In this document: piece after piece, positions 51,995-60,514 of the stretch
How positions within the stretch are numbered: position 1 is the first letter of the stretch
Layout: every line of letters starts with the position of its first letter
Source: Ignavibacteriota bacterium
GTDB lineage: Bacteria > Bacteroidota > Ignavibacteria > UBA10030 > SZUA-254
Assembly: GCA_025358305.1 (NCBI GenBank)
Contig: JANYJZ010000030.1
Span: 32,382 to 96,381, forward strand
DNA length: 64,000 nt
Direction: 5' to 3'
Translations under genes and position numbers: made by a program
Notes under the pieces: model-generated
The model's database searches: none
What the model saw: the letters and a program-made list of their open reading frames with translations, nothing else
What the model was told of the DNA's origin: nothing

Positions 51995-53350
51995 GTGGAG
52001 TTCTTCATTCGCAGCAAACATGTCGTCACGCCCGAGGGCACCCGCGATGCGCTCGTGCACGTGAAGAACGGACGAATCGAGGCCGTCACGGACGCCCGTG
52101 GCGTCTCGGCGGACCTCTCGTACACCGATGCCGGCACCCTCGTCGTCATGCCGGGGCTCGTCGACTCCCATGTCCATATCAACGAGCCGGGAAGGACGTC
52201 CTGGGAGGGGTTTGAGACCGCCACCCGGGCAGCTGCCGCCGGCGGCATCACGACCCTCGTCGATATGCCGCTCAACAGCAGCCCCGTCACCACGACAGCC
52301 GCATCGTTCCGCCAAAAGAGTTCCGCCGCCAGGGGAAAGCTCCGGGTCGATGTCGGGTTGTATGCCGGCCTCGTGCCGGGAAACGCCTCCGAGGTTGGCC
52401 CGCTTGCCGACGCCGGCGTCCTCGGGATCAAGGCCTTTCTCATCGACTCTGGTATCGAGGAATTTCCTCCGGCCACCGAACGCGAGATTCGTGCGGCGAT
52501 GCCGGCGATTGCAGCGCGGAAGCTTCCGCTCCTGGTCCACTGCGAGCTCGGCGGCGCGACTCCGAGAGCCGCGCAGGATCCCAGAAGCTACCGAGACTAT
52601 CTCGCGTCGCGGCCGCGCGCATGGGAGCAGGACGCCATCGCCCTCATGATCTCCCTCTGCCGGGAGTACCGCTGCCCGACGCACATCGTGCACCTCTCCT
52701 CCGCTGACGCGCTTCCCGCGCTCAGCGACGCCCGAGCGGAGGGACTCCCCTTGACGGTGGAGACCTGTCCGCACTATCTCACCTTCTGCGCCGAAGAGAT
52801 CGCTGACGGCGACACGCGGCTCAAATGCGCGCCGCCGATTCGGGAGCGGGAGAACCGCGAGCGGCTCTGGGAGGGCTTGCGCGAAGGGATCATCGACGGT
52901 ATCGTCTCGGACCATTCCCCCGCCCCACCCGAACTGAAATGCACCGACACCGGCGACTTCACTCAGGCGTGGGGCGGGATCGCGTCGCTCCAGTACGGCC
53001 TTCCGATCGTCTGGACCGAGGCCAGACGCCGCGGATTCCAGTATGAGGACATCGTGCGCTGGATGTCGGCATTTCCGGCACGGCTCGCCGGCCTCGGCGG
53101 CCACAAGGGAAGGATCGCCCCCGGGTTCGACGCCGACTTGGTCGTGTGGGACCCCGACGGCGTCGTGACGGTGACGCCGGACGCGACGCATCACCGACAC
53201 GCCATGACGCCGTACGACGGGAAGACGTTCACCGGCGCGGTGGCGACGACGTACCTCAGGGGCAGGCCGGTGTACCATGGCGGCGTCTTTCCCGGCGACC
53301 CCTCCGGCGCACTCGTCCGGCGGAGTGCCGGCGCGGGACAGACGCGATGA
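51995..53350 (+). CDS. allB: allantoinase
   Basis: A 451-residue cyclic amidohydrolase converting allantoin to allantoate. The metal motif is VDSHVHINEPGRTSWEG, the carbamylated Lys is in LGIKAFLIDSG, and the later metal ligands are in LLVHCELGG, THIVHLSSAD and ISDHSP-type GIVSDHSPAP. FETATRAAAAGGITTLVDMP is characteristic of allantoinase and not of dihydropyrimidinase. GTG 51995 was chosen because it begins the conserved first strand (EFFIRSKHVVTPEG). First gene of the operon; its stop overlaps the ankyrin gene start. Confidence 0.93.
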   Translation: MEFFIRSKHVVTPEGTRDALVHVKNGRIEAVTDARGVSADLSYTDAGTLVVMPGLVDSHVHINEPGRTSWEGFETATRAAAAGGITTLVDMPLNSSPVTTTAASFRQKSSAARGKLRVDVGLYAGLVPGNASEVGPLADAGVLGIKAFLIDSGIEEFPPATEREIRAAMPAIAARKLPLLVHCELGGATPRAAQDPRSYRDYLASRPRAWEQDAIALMISLCREYRCPTHIVHLSSADALPALSDARAEGLPLTVETCPHYLTFCAEEIADGDTRLKCAPPIRERENRERLWEGLREGIIDGIVSDHSPAPPELKCTDTGDFTQAWGGIASLQYGLPIVWTEARRRGFQYEDIVRWMSAFPARLAGLGGHKGRIAPGFDADLVVWDPDGVVTVTPDATHHRHAMTPYDGKTFTGAVATTYLRGRPVYHGGVFPGDPSGALVRRSAGAGQTR

Positions 53351-54030
53351 GCCCGACGCAGGATATGCTGGACGCGGTGAAGAAGGGAGACGCCGAGCGT
53401 GTCGGGCGGCTCATCGCGCTCAACGGCGCGCTCGTGAACGCCCGCGACGACACGGGCGACTCCGCGCTCCTCCTGTCGCTGTACTATCGGCAGGCGAAGA
53501 TCACTCGTATGATCCTTGCCGGCGCCCCGCGGATCAACTTCTATGAGGCGGCCGCTCTCGGCGACATCAAACGGATGTGGGACCTCCTGAGGCATTATCC
53601 GGAACTCGTCACGGCGTACTCGCACGACGGGTTCACAGCCCTCCACCTCGGAGCGTTCTTCCGCCACGCCGACGTCGTGGAACTCCTCCTCGAGCACCAT
53701 GCGGACATCCACGCGGTCGCCAAGAAGGAATCGTCCGCCCCGGGGGCGACGCCGCTCAATAGCGCCGTCGCCGGAGGCGAGCCGCGCATCGTCGCCCTGC
53801 TCCTCAACGCGGGGGCCGACGCGAACGCCCGGCAGCAGGGCGGGTTCACTCCCCTCCACGGAGCAGCCACCGCGGGAAATGAAGAGATCATCAAGCTCCT
53901 CCTCCGGCACGGCGCGAAGTTGCACCTGCGCGCCGACGGCGGACAGACCGCCGAAGCGATCGCCAAGGAGAGAGGAAATGCAGCATCACTCGCACTCTTG
54001 CGCCATCACGAACCTCAGGACCCGACATGA
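53347..54030 (+). CDS. ankyrin-repeat protein
   Basis: A 227-residue cytoplasmic protein made of about six ankyrin repeats (DGFTALHLGAFFRHADVVEL; ATPLNSAVAGGEPRIVALLL; GGFTPLHGAATAGNEEIIKL). No enzymatic motif is seen. Both ends are ATGA overlaps: with the allantoinase stop and with the allantoicase start. Ankyrin domains bind other proteins, so it may bring neighbouring enzymes together or regulate one of them; this is inferred from position only. Confidence 0.85.
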   Translation: MSPTQDMLDAVKKGDAERVGRLIALNGALVNARDDTGDSALLLSLYYRQAKITRMILAGAPRINFYEAAALGDIKRMWDLLRHYPELVTAYSHDGFTALHLGAFFRHADVVELLLEHHADIHAVAKKESSAPGATPLNSAVAGGEPRIVALLLNAGADANARQQGGFTPLHGAATAGNEEIIKLLLRHGAKLHLRADGGQTAEAIAKERGNAASLALLRHHEPQDPT

Positions 54031-55046
54031 ACTCGAACACGACAGCAGCGACATTTGCAGGACTCATCGATCTCGCCTCCCGCCGCGTCGGAGGAACGGC
54101 GCTCGCCGCCAGCGACGAATTCTTCGCCGGGAAGGAAAACCTCCTCGCGCCCGGAAGGGGGATATCCCTCCCGGAGAAATTCACTTCGAAGGGCAAATGG
54201 ATGGACGGCTGGGAAACCCGCCGGAACCGAACGCCGGGCCATGACTGGTGCATCATCCGCCTCGGCCTTCCGGGAAGGATCAAAGGCGTCGACATCGATA
54301 CGAACCATTTCCTCGGGAACAACCCCTCGTATGCATCGATCGAAGCCTGCGCGCTGCCAACGCGCGGCGCGAAGGACCCGTCACGGATTTCGGCAAGTGC
54401 TTGGACGGAGATCCTGCCGCGTTCGCCGCTCCGGCCCGGTTCGCAGAACCTCTTCGCCGTTGCAAGCGCGGGACGCTGGACGCACCTCCGGCTCAACATC
54501 TTCCCCGACGGTGGGGTGGCCCGGCTGAAGGTCTACGGTGAGGTCGTCCCGGACGCCTCCCTCGGCGCGTCGAAGAGTCCGATCGACCTCGCCGCCGTCG
54601 CAAGCGGCGGGGCCGTCGTCGCCGCGAGCGACATGTTCTTCGGTGCGAAGGAGAACCTCATCATGCCCGGACGCGCGGCGAACATGGGGGACGGGTGGGA
54701 AACGCGCCGCCGCCGAGGCCCGGGCCACGACTGGGCCGTCGTCCGGCTCGGCTTCCCCGGGACCATCCGGCGGATCGAGATCGACACGAACCACTTCAAG
54801 GGCAACTACCCCGACCGCTGCACGATCGAGGTCTGCCATGCCCGGGGCGCCGTCGTCGACGCGCTCACGTGCCACGACCTCAGGTGGAAGGAGATCCTGA
54901 GCGTGACGAAGCTCCGTCCGCACCGGCGGCACTTCTTCGCCCGGCAGCTCGCCGCACCCGGCGCCGCCACGCATCTGCGGCTCAACATCTTTCCCGACGG
55001 CGGCGTGAGCAGACTCAGGATCTGGGGAGTGCCGTCGCCGCGATGA
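54027..55046 (+). CDS. alc: allantoicase
   Basis: A 339-residue allantoate amidinohydrolase, giving ureidoglycolate and urea. Two duplicated domains are visible. In the first, DGWETRRNRTPGHDWCIIRL is followed by a GVDIDTNHFLGNNP segment; in the second, DGWETRRRRGPGHDWAVVRL is followed by RIEIDTNHFKGNYPD. THLRLNIFPDGGV closes each half. Length is normal for the family. It overlaps the ankyrin gene before it and the OHCU decarboxylase gene after it. Confidence 0.95.
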   Translation: MNSNTTAATFAGLIDLASRRVGGTALAASDEFFAGKENLLAPGRGISLPEKFTSKGKWMDGWETRRNRTPGHDWCIIRLGLPGRIKGVDIDTNHFLGNNPSYASIEACALPTRGAKDPSRISASAWTEILPRSPLRPGSQNLFAVASAGRWTHLRLNIFPDGGVARLKVYGEVVPDASLGASKSPIDLAAVASGGAVVAASDMFFGAKENLIMPGRAANMGDGWETRRRRGPGHDWAVVRLGFPGTIRRIEIDTNHFKGNYPDRCTIEVCHARGAVVDALTCHDLRWKEILSVTKLRPHRRHFFARQLAAPGAATHLRLNIFPDGGVSRLRIWGVPSPR

Positions 55047-55549
55047 CCCTCGAGAAACTCAACGCCCTTTCTCCTCGCGACGCCGTCACGCTCTTTCGGC
55101 AGTGCTGCGGTTCGGCCGCGTGGGCGGCCCGGATGGAGACGGAGCGGCCGTTTCGGGAACTGTCAGAGCTCCACGCGGCGGCCCTCCACGTCTGGAACGG
55201 GCTCTCGGCCCGAGACTGGAAGGAGGCGTTCTCGCACCATCCGAAGATCGGGGATATCAAGTCGCTCCGCACGAAGTTCGCTTCGACCGCCGCCCTGGCC
55301 GAAGCGGAACAATCCGGGGTGGTGCGGACCTCGGAGCGCGTCCTGAAGGCACTCGCCGACAACAATCAGCTGTATGAAGCGAAATTTGGTTATATTTTCA
55401 TCGTCTGCGCAACGGGGAAGAGCGCAGAAGAGATGCTCGCGATCCTCCAGGGCCGCCTCGACAACCTCCCGGACGGCGAGCTCCCGGTCGCGGCCGCCGA
55501 GCAGGTGAAGATCACGGCTCTGCGCCTCGACAAGCTCCTCGGCCTCTGA
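55043..55549 (+). CDS. uraD: 2-oxo-4-hydroxy-4-carboxy-5-ureidoimidazoline decarboxylase
   Basis: A 168-residue OHCU decarboxylase, producing S-allantoin in urate breakdown. HHPKIGDIKSLRTKF carries the catalytic His and conserved PxIG, NQLYEAKFGYIFIVCATGKS is the second signature, and EQVKITALRLDKLL closes the protein. The ATG overlaps the allantoicase stop (ATGA). Confidence 0.93.
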   Translation: MTLEKLNALSPRDAVTLFRQCCGSAAWAARMETERPFRELSELHAAALHVWNGLSARDWKEAFSHHPKIGDIKSLRTKFASTAALAEAEQSGVVRTSERVLKALADNNQLYEAKFGYIFIVCATGKSAEEMLAILQGRLDNLPDGELPVAAAEQVKITALRLDKLLGL

Positions 55550-55570
55550 GAGACACCTCACAAAGGAACC

Positions 55571-56935
55571 ATGATGAAGCGTTCACTCACTGAAGAACAG
55601 ATCACGGAGATCTCCGCCGAACTCACGCGCGCGAACGGACCGTTCAACGCGCGGTTTCCCGGTGAGTCGCCGGCGCGCCAGCCCGTCCACACCGTCTACG
55701 GCGGGGCGCAGATCTTCAAGGCGGAGACCGCCCGGAAGCTCGGCGAGGCTGCGCGCGCCGCGCTGAAGGAATACGCGCCGACGGCCGGCATCCTTGCCAA
55801 AGCGCTCGGGATCGAAGGCACGCCCTCCTACCGTGCGCTCCTCTACGCGCGCATCACCGAGAAGCTCCGCCGGGAGCCGGTCGAGGATTTCCGGATCGAC
55901 TTCGAGGACGGGTACGGCAACCGGCCCGACAGCGAAGAGGACGGCCACGCGGTCTCGACCGCCAGGGAAGTGGCGCGCGGCATGGGCACCGGCGTCCTCC
56001 CCCCCTTCTGCGGCATCCGCATCAAGCCGTTCACCGAAGAGCTCAAGGCGCGCAGCATCCGCACGCTGGACCTCTTCCTCACGGAGCTCCTGGAGGCGTC
56101 CGGCGGAGCGCTCCCGGACAATTTCGTCGTCACCCTGCCCAAGGTCACCGTGCCGGAACAGATCACCGCGCTCGTGCGCCTCTTCGCGCTCCTCGAACGC
56201 CGGCACGGCCTTTCCGAGGGGACGCTCAGGCTCGAGATCATGATCGAGACCCCCCAGTCGATCATCACGCCCGAGGGGGCGTCCGCGCTCCCCTCGTTCG
56301 TCGCGGCTGCCCGCGGACGCTGCGTCGCTGCGCACTTCGGCGTCTACGATTACACTGCCTCGCTGAACATCACCGCGGCGCATCAGAGCATGGACCATCC
56401 CGCGTGCGACTTCGCCCGGCATATGATGAAGGTCGGACTCGCGGGAACGGGCATCTGGCTTTCGGACGGCGCGACGAACGTCATGCCGGTCGGCCCGCAC
56501 AGAGTGGCAAAGGGGATGCGATTGAGCGCGGCGGAGGTCCGGGAGAACAAGGCCGTCGTCTTCCGCGCCTGGAAGCTCGCCTACGACCATACGACGCACT
56601 CCCTGACGAACGCGTTCTACCAGGGATGGGACCTCCACCCGGCGCAGCTGCCCGCGCGGTACGCCGCGGTCTACTCGTTCTTCCTCGAAGGACTCGCACC
56701 GGCGTCGAACCGCCTGCGGACCTTCGTCGAGAAGGCGGCCCAGGCCACGCTGGTCGGCGACGTCTTCGACGATGCGGCGACCGGACAGGGCCTCCTCAAC
56801 TACTTTCTGCGCGGCATCAACTGCGGCGCGATCACCGAAGCGGAGGCCGCGGCGACCGGGCTGACGCTCGAAGAGCTCCACACCAGGTCGTTCGTAAAAA
56901 TCCTCGCGGGGCGCCGTGCGCGGCAGCAGGGATGA
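55571..56935 (+). CDS. DUF6986 family enzyme, CitE/PEP-pyruvate-aldolase fold
   Basis: A 454-residue protein resembling the citrate lyase beta-subunit/malyl-CoA lyase (phosphoenolpyruvate/pyruvate TIM-barrel) superfamily. Metal-site-like segments are DFRIDFEDGYGNR, LEIMIETPQSI (Glu ligand) and AAHFGVYDYTASLNI (Asp ligand). It matches what I recall as DUF6986, sometimes annotated as a phosphoenolpyruvate kinase-like protein, with no assigned reaction. It sits between uraD and uraH, 21 bp after uraD with AAAGGA before the ATG. Superfamily members condense or cleave C-C bonds with glyoxylate or pyruvate, which suggests handling of the glyoxylate end of the pathway (inference). Confidence 0.7.
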   Translation: MMKRSLTEEQITEISAELTRANGPFNARFPGESPARQPVHTVYGGAQIFKAETARKLGEAARAALKEYAPTAGILAKALGIEGTPSYRALLYARITEKLRREPVEDFRIDFEDGYGNRPDSEEDGHAVSTAREVARGMGTGVLPPFCGIRIKPFTEELKARSIRTLDLFLTELLEASGGALPDNFVVTLPKVTVPEQITALVRLFALLERRHGLSEGTLRLEIMIETPQSIITPEGASALPSFVAAARGRCVAAHFGVYDYTASLNITAAHQSMDHPACDFARHMMKVGLAGTGIWLSDGATNVMPVGPHRVAKGMRLSAAEVRENKAVVFRAWKLAYDHTTHSLTNAFYQGWDLHPAQLPARYAAVYSFFLEGLAPASNRLRTFVEKAAQATLVGDVFDDAATGQGLLNYFLRGINCGAITEAEAAATGLTLEELHTRSFVKILAGRRARQQG

Positions 56936-56972
56936 GACCCCGTCCATCACACCGAACCGAACAGGAGATCCC

Positions 56973-57326
56973 ATGATGATGAAGAGCCTTATCACGACGC
57001 ACGTTCTCGACCTCACAAAAGGCAGGCCGGCGCACGGCATCCCGGTCGTCCTCGAGCACCAGACCCCTGGCGGCAGCTGGTCGGAGATCGGCCGCGGTCT
57101 CACCGACATCGACGGTCGGATCTCGAACCTCCTCCCTGAGCACGGCAAGCCCCTGAGGGGGATCTACCGGCTCACGTTCGAAACGGGGTCATACTTCGAG
57201 TCGACGGGGATCTATACGCTCTTCCCGTTCATTCCGATCGTATTCGAGCTCCAGGACGGCGTCACGCACCATCACATTCCCCTCCTCCTCAGCCCCTTCG
57301 GGTACTCGACGTACCGGGGAAGCTAG
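56973..57326 (+). CDS. uraH: 5-hydroxyisourate hydrolase
   Basis: A 117-residue transthyretin-like HIU hydrolase. TTHVLDLTKGRPAHGIPVVL is the N-terminal motif (catalytic His), the Arg is in DIDGRISNL, and the C-terminal tetrapeptide YRGS is the family hallmark. An AGGAG site precedes the ATG at 56973. It lies 37 bp after the DUF6986 gene. Confidence 0.95.
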   Translation: MMMKSLITTHVLDLTKGRPAHGIPVVLEHQTPGGSWSEIGRGLTDIDGRISNLLPEHGKPLRGIYRLTFETGSYFESTGIYTLFPFIPIVFELQDGVTHHHIPLLLSPFGYSTYRGS

Positions 57327-57357
57327 CGAAGACGGCCACCACACGACCGGAGAACGG

Positions 57358-58167
57358 ATGAACTTCGACATCTATGAATGGCTGAACATCGCGGCGCGGT
57401 GGATCCACGTCTTCGCCGGCATCATGTGGGTGGGGCAGACCTACTTCTTCACCTGGCTCGACGGGAGGTTCACCGAGATGTTCCAGAAGCCCGGAGGCGC
57501 TGGGGCGGACGACCACGTCTGGATGGTCCACAGCGGGGGCTTCTACACGGTGGGGAAGCAGAAGAAGCCGCAGATCATGCCGGGCACCCTTCACTGGTTC
57601 AAATGGGAGGCGGCGATCACCTGGCTCAGCGGCATCGCGCTCCTCATCATCGTCTACTACGCGGGGGGACTCATGGTGGACGACAACATGGAGGAGACCG
57701 TGCCGATGATCGCCGGCATTTCCGCGATCCTCCTTGCCTGGCCCGTCTACGACCTCCTTTGGAAATCGAAACTTGCGAAGAACGAGACGGTGGGTGTCGT
57801 CGTCTCCTACGTGCTCCTGGTCGGCGTTATCTACGGGCTCACGCACCTCATGGACGGCCGCGCTGCCTACCTCCATACCGGCGCCATGCTCGGCACCCTC
57901 ATGACCTTGAATGTCTGGATGCGCATCCTCCCTGCGCAGCGCAAGATGGTGGCCGCCCTCCACGAAGGAAAAGAGCCCGATCTCACCCTCGGCGAGATGG
58001 CGCGGCGGCGCTCAAAGCAGAATACGTATATGGCGGTGCCGGTCGTGTTCATCATGATCAGCAACCACTATCCGGTGACGTCGTACGGGGACGAATGGAA
58101 CTGGGTGATCCTCGCCCTCATGATCCTCGTCGGCTGGGGAGCCGCGAAGATCATCCGCAAGGCGTGA
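57358..58167 (+). CDS. membrane urate hydroxylase PuuD-type, without cytochrome c domain
   Basis: A 269-residue membrane protein matching the N-terminal domain of the PuuD family, which oxidises urate to 5-hydroxyisourate. The family pattern is RWIHVFAGIMWVGQTYFFTW near the start, GTLHWFKWEAAITWLSG, and GAMLGTLMTLNVWMRILPAQ. About eight hydrophobic helices are present. Family members usually carry a C-terminal cytochrome c domain with CxxCH; here the protein ends at IIRKA just after the last helix. Electrons must then go to a separate carrier. It is the last gene of the operon. Confidence 0.88.
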   Translation: MNFDIYEWLNIAARWIHVFAGIMWVGQTYFFTWLDGRFTEMFQKPGGAGADDHVWMVHSGGFYTVGKQKKPQIMPGTLHWFKWEAAITWLSGIALLIIVYYAGGLMVDDNMEETVPMIAGISAILLAWPVYDLLWKSKLAKNETVGVVVSYVLLVGVIYGLTHLMDGRAAYLHTGAMLGTLMTLNVWMRILPAQRKMVAALHEGKEPDLTLGEMARRRSKQNTYMAVPVVFIMISNHYPVTSYGDEWNWVILALMILVGWGAAKIIRKA

Positions 58168-58173
58168 GCAGCA

Positions 58174-58191
58174 GCCCGCCGGCTAGCGGGC
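58174..58191. terminator. GC hairpin between convergent operons
   Basis: GCCCGC (58174-58179) and GCGGGC (58186-58191) with a 6-base loop that contains the xdh large-subunit stop codon. No U-run follows on either strand, so it is at best a weak terminator; only 15 bp separate the two convergent genes. Confidence 0.3.
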
Positions 58192-60510
58192 CTTGAGCTT
58201 CTCGAGGGAGAGGAGGATGACCTCGTTCGTCGCGGGGAGCGAGAACTCCGGTTCCTTCGTGTGGTTCGATGCGGCTGAGAGAGCGTCCTTGATGGCGAGC
58301 CATGCTGAAAGGGCAAGCATGAACGGCGGCTCGGCGACCGCCTTGCTTGAATGGATCGTCCCGGGGTTCGGAACATTGTCCAGGAGAGCGGTGTAGAACT
58401 CCCGCGGAATGTCCTGCACCGACGGTATCTTATACGTGTCCGGCGAGTGCGTCAGAAGGTTCCCTTTGTCGTCCCACTTGATCTCCTCCGTTGTGCACCA
58501 GCCGAGCCCCTGCACGAACCCCCCTTCGATCTGCCCTAGGTCGATCTGCGGATTGAGCGACTCCCCGACGTCGTAGAGGATGTCCGCGCGGAGGATCGTG
58601 TGCCTCCCGGTGAGGAGGTCGAGTTCCGCCTCGGTGACCGCCATGCCGAACGCGAAATAGAAAAACGGCTTCCCCGTCCCCTTCACGCTGTCCCAGCCAA
58701 TGCCCGGGGTCTTGTAGAACCCCGAGGCGCTCAGGCTCACCTGGAGACGCTGCATGACCGGCATCGCATCGGCAAAGCTGATCGAGCGGCCGGCGTGGCG
58801 TCCGTCGACGATCGAGTTCTTCTCAAACAGGATGTCCTCCGGGCGCGTCGGATCGGACGTGTTCCCGCCCGTCAGGACGGGGGCGATCGCCTCGGCGATC
58901 CGCGCCTTGAGTATGTCCGCGGCGTTCTTCACCGCCATGCCGTTGAGATCGCTCCCGGCCGAAGCGGCCGTCGCCGACGTGTTCGGGACCTTTGCGGTGT
59001 TCGTTGCGTTCACTTTCACACGGTCGAGCGACACGCCGAACTCCCGTGCGGCGATCTGCTGCATCTTCGTATGGAGCCCTTGGCCCATCTCCGTGCCGCC
59101 GTGGTTCACGAGGATCGTGCCGTCCTTATAAATAAGCACAAGCGCCCCCGCCTGGTTGAGGAATGACGTCGTGAACGAGATACCGAACTTCACCGGCGTC
59201 AGGGCGATCCCGCGCTTGACGAACTCGTGCGACGCGTTGAAAATGCCAGCGTCCGCGCGGCGCTTCGCATACCCGGACGAAGCGGTGAGCCGATCGAAGA
59301 GGAGCGGCAGATGGTTCCGTTCCACCGTTTGGCCATAATGCGTCACGTTGCGGCTGTCGGTGCCGTAGAAGTTGCGCCGGCGGACCTCCGCCGCGTCGAG
59401 CCCGAGCGTCCGCGCGACCCGGTCGATGACCTGCTCCACGACGGCCATCCCCTGCGGCCCGCCGAACCCGCGGAATGCCGTGTTCGAGGGGAGGTTCGTG
59501 CGGTAGGCCTTCCCGACGACCGTGATGTCGGGGATAAAGTAGGTGTTGTCGATGTGCAGCATGGCGCGCTGGAGGATCGCGAACGTGAGGTCGGTAGCGC
59601 ACCCGCCGTCGCAGTGAAGTTCGGCGGAGAGTCCAAGGAGCATCCCTCGATCGTCGAACCCGGCCTCGTACCGGGAAAGGAACCGGTGGCGCTTACCGGT
59701 CATGATCATGTCGTCGTCGCGAAAGAGCCGGATCTTCACCGGCCGGCCGGACGCACGCGCAAGGAGCGCGGTCCAGCAGGCCGTGTGGTTCGCTTGGGTC
59801 TCCTTGCCGCCGAATGCGCCGCCCATCCTCCGGACCTCGACGACGACGTCGTGCTTGCCGATGCCGAGCACGCTCGCAACGAGCGCCTGGGTCTCGGATG
59901 GGTGCTGGCTCGAACTGTAGACCTGCAGTTCCTTCCCCTCCCCCGGAACGCAGAGGGCGACCTGCGATTCGAGGTACCAATGTTCCTGCGCTCCGGTCTC
60001 GAGCTCGCCGGAGAACCGGTGCGGCGCCTTTCGGATCGCCGAAGCCGCGTCTCCCCGGACGATCGACGCTGGAGGCCCGAGAAGCGTCCCCTGGGCGATG
60101 GCGTCCGCGAGCGTGAGGATCGGAGCGAGCGGTTCGTAGACCACGTGGATTAGGCGCTCCGCCGCGCGGCATTGTTCCGCGCTCTCGGCGGCAATGAGGA
60201 AGACCGCCTGGCCGACGCAGAAGACCCGGTCCGCGGCGAGGCAGACCTCGTCGTGGACAACCGGGCCCATATCGTTGACGCCGGGAATGTCGCGGCTCGA
60301 CAGGACGGCGTGGACCCCGGGGACCGCGCGCGCGGCGCCAAGGTCGAACGAGAGGATCTTCGCGTGCGCGTGGGGGCTCGTGACGACGCGGCCCACGAGG
60401 AGCTCGCCGCTCACCAGGATGTCGTCGACGTAGACGGCTTCGCCGGTGACGTGCTTCGCGGCGGATTCGTGGGGGACGACGTTGGTCGTATGTCCGGCTG
60501 CGCCTGTCAC
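58183..60510 (-). CDS. xdhB: xanthine dehydrogenase, molybdopterin-binding large subunit
   Basis: A 775-residue molybdenum hydroxylase subunit (aldehyde oxidase/xanthine dehydrogenase large chain). Moco-binding segments are RRMGGAFGGKETQAN, AFRGFGGPQGMAVVE, HGGTEMGQGLHTK, and NTSATAASAGSDLNG. The catalytic Glu is in KAVAEPPFMLA. With the small subunit it oxidises hypoxanthine/xanthine to urate. The GTG at 60510 is the start; it lies 4 bp after the beta-propeller stop. Confidence 0.95.
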   Translation of the reverse strand: MTGAAGHTTNVVPHESAAKHVTGEAVYVDDILVSGELLVGRVVTSPHAHAKILSFDLGAARAVPGVHAVLSSRDIPGVNDMGPVVHDEVCLAADRVFCVGQAVFLIAAESAEQCRAAERLIHVVYEPLAPILTLADAIAQGTLLGPPASIVRGDAASAIRKAPHRFSGELETGAQEHWYLESQVALCVPGEGKELQVYSSSQHPSETQALVASVLGIGKHDVVVEVRRMGGAFGGKETQANHTACWTALLARASGRPVKIRLFRDDDMIMTGKRHRFLSRYEAGFDDRGMLLGLSAELHCDGGCATDLTFAILQRAMLHIDNTYFIPDITVVGKAYRTNLPSNTAFRGFGGPQGMAVVEQVIDRVARTLGLDAAEVRRRNFYGTDSRNVTHYGQTVERNHLPLLFDRLTASSGYAKRRADAGIFNASHEFVKRGIALTPVKFGISFTTSFLNQAGALVLIYKDGTILVNHGGTEMGQGLHTKMQQIAAREFGVSLDRVKVNATNTAKVPNTSATAASAGSDLNGMAVKNAADILKARIAEAIAPVLTGGNTSDPTRPEDILFEKNSIVDGRHAGRSISFADAMPVMQRLQVSLSASGFYKTPGIGWDSVKGTGKPFFYFAFGMAVTEAELDLLTGRHTILRADILYDVGESLNPQIDLGQIEGGFVQGLGWCTTEEIKWDDKGNLLTHSPDTYKIPSVQDIPREFYTALLDNVPNPGTIHSSKAVAEPPFMLALSAWLAIKDALSAASNHTKEPEFSLPATNEVILLSLEKLKAR

Positions 60511-60514
60511 GCCG

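Noticed and set aside
55583..57148. A 521-codon open frame on the - strand
   Set aside because: Antisense to the DUF6986 and uraH genes, which have family motifs and ribosome sites.
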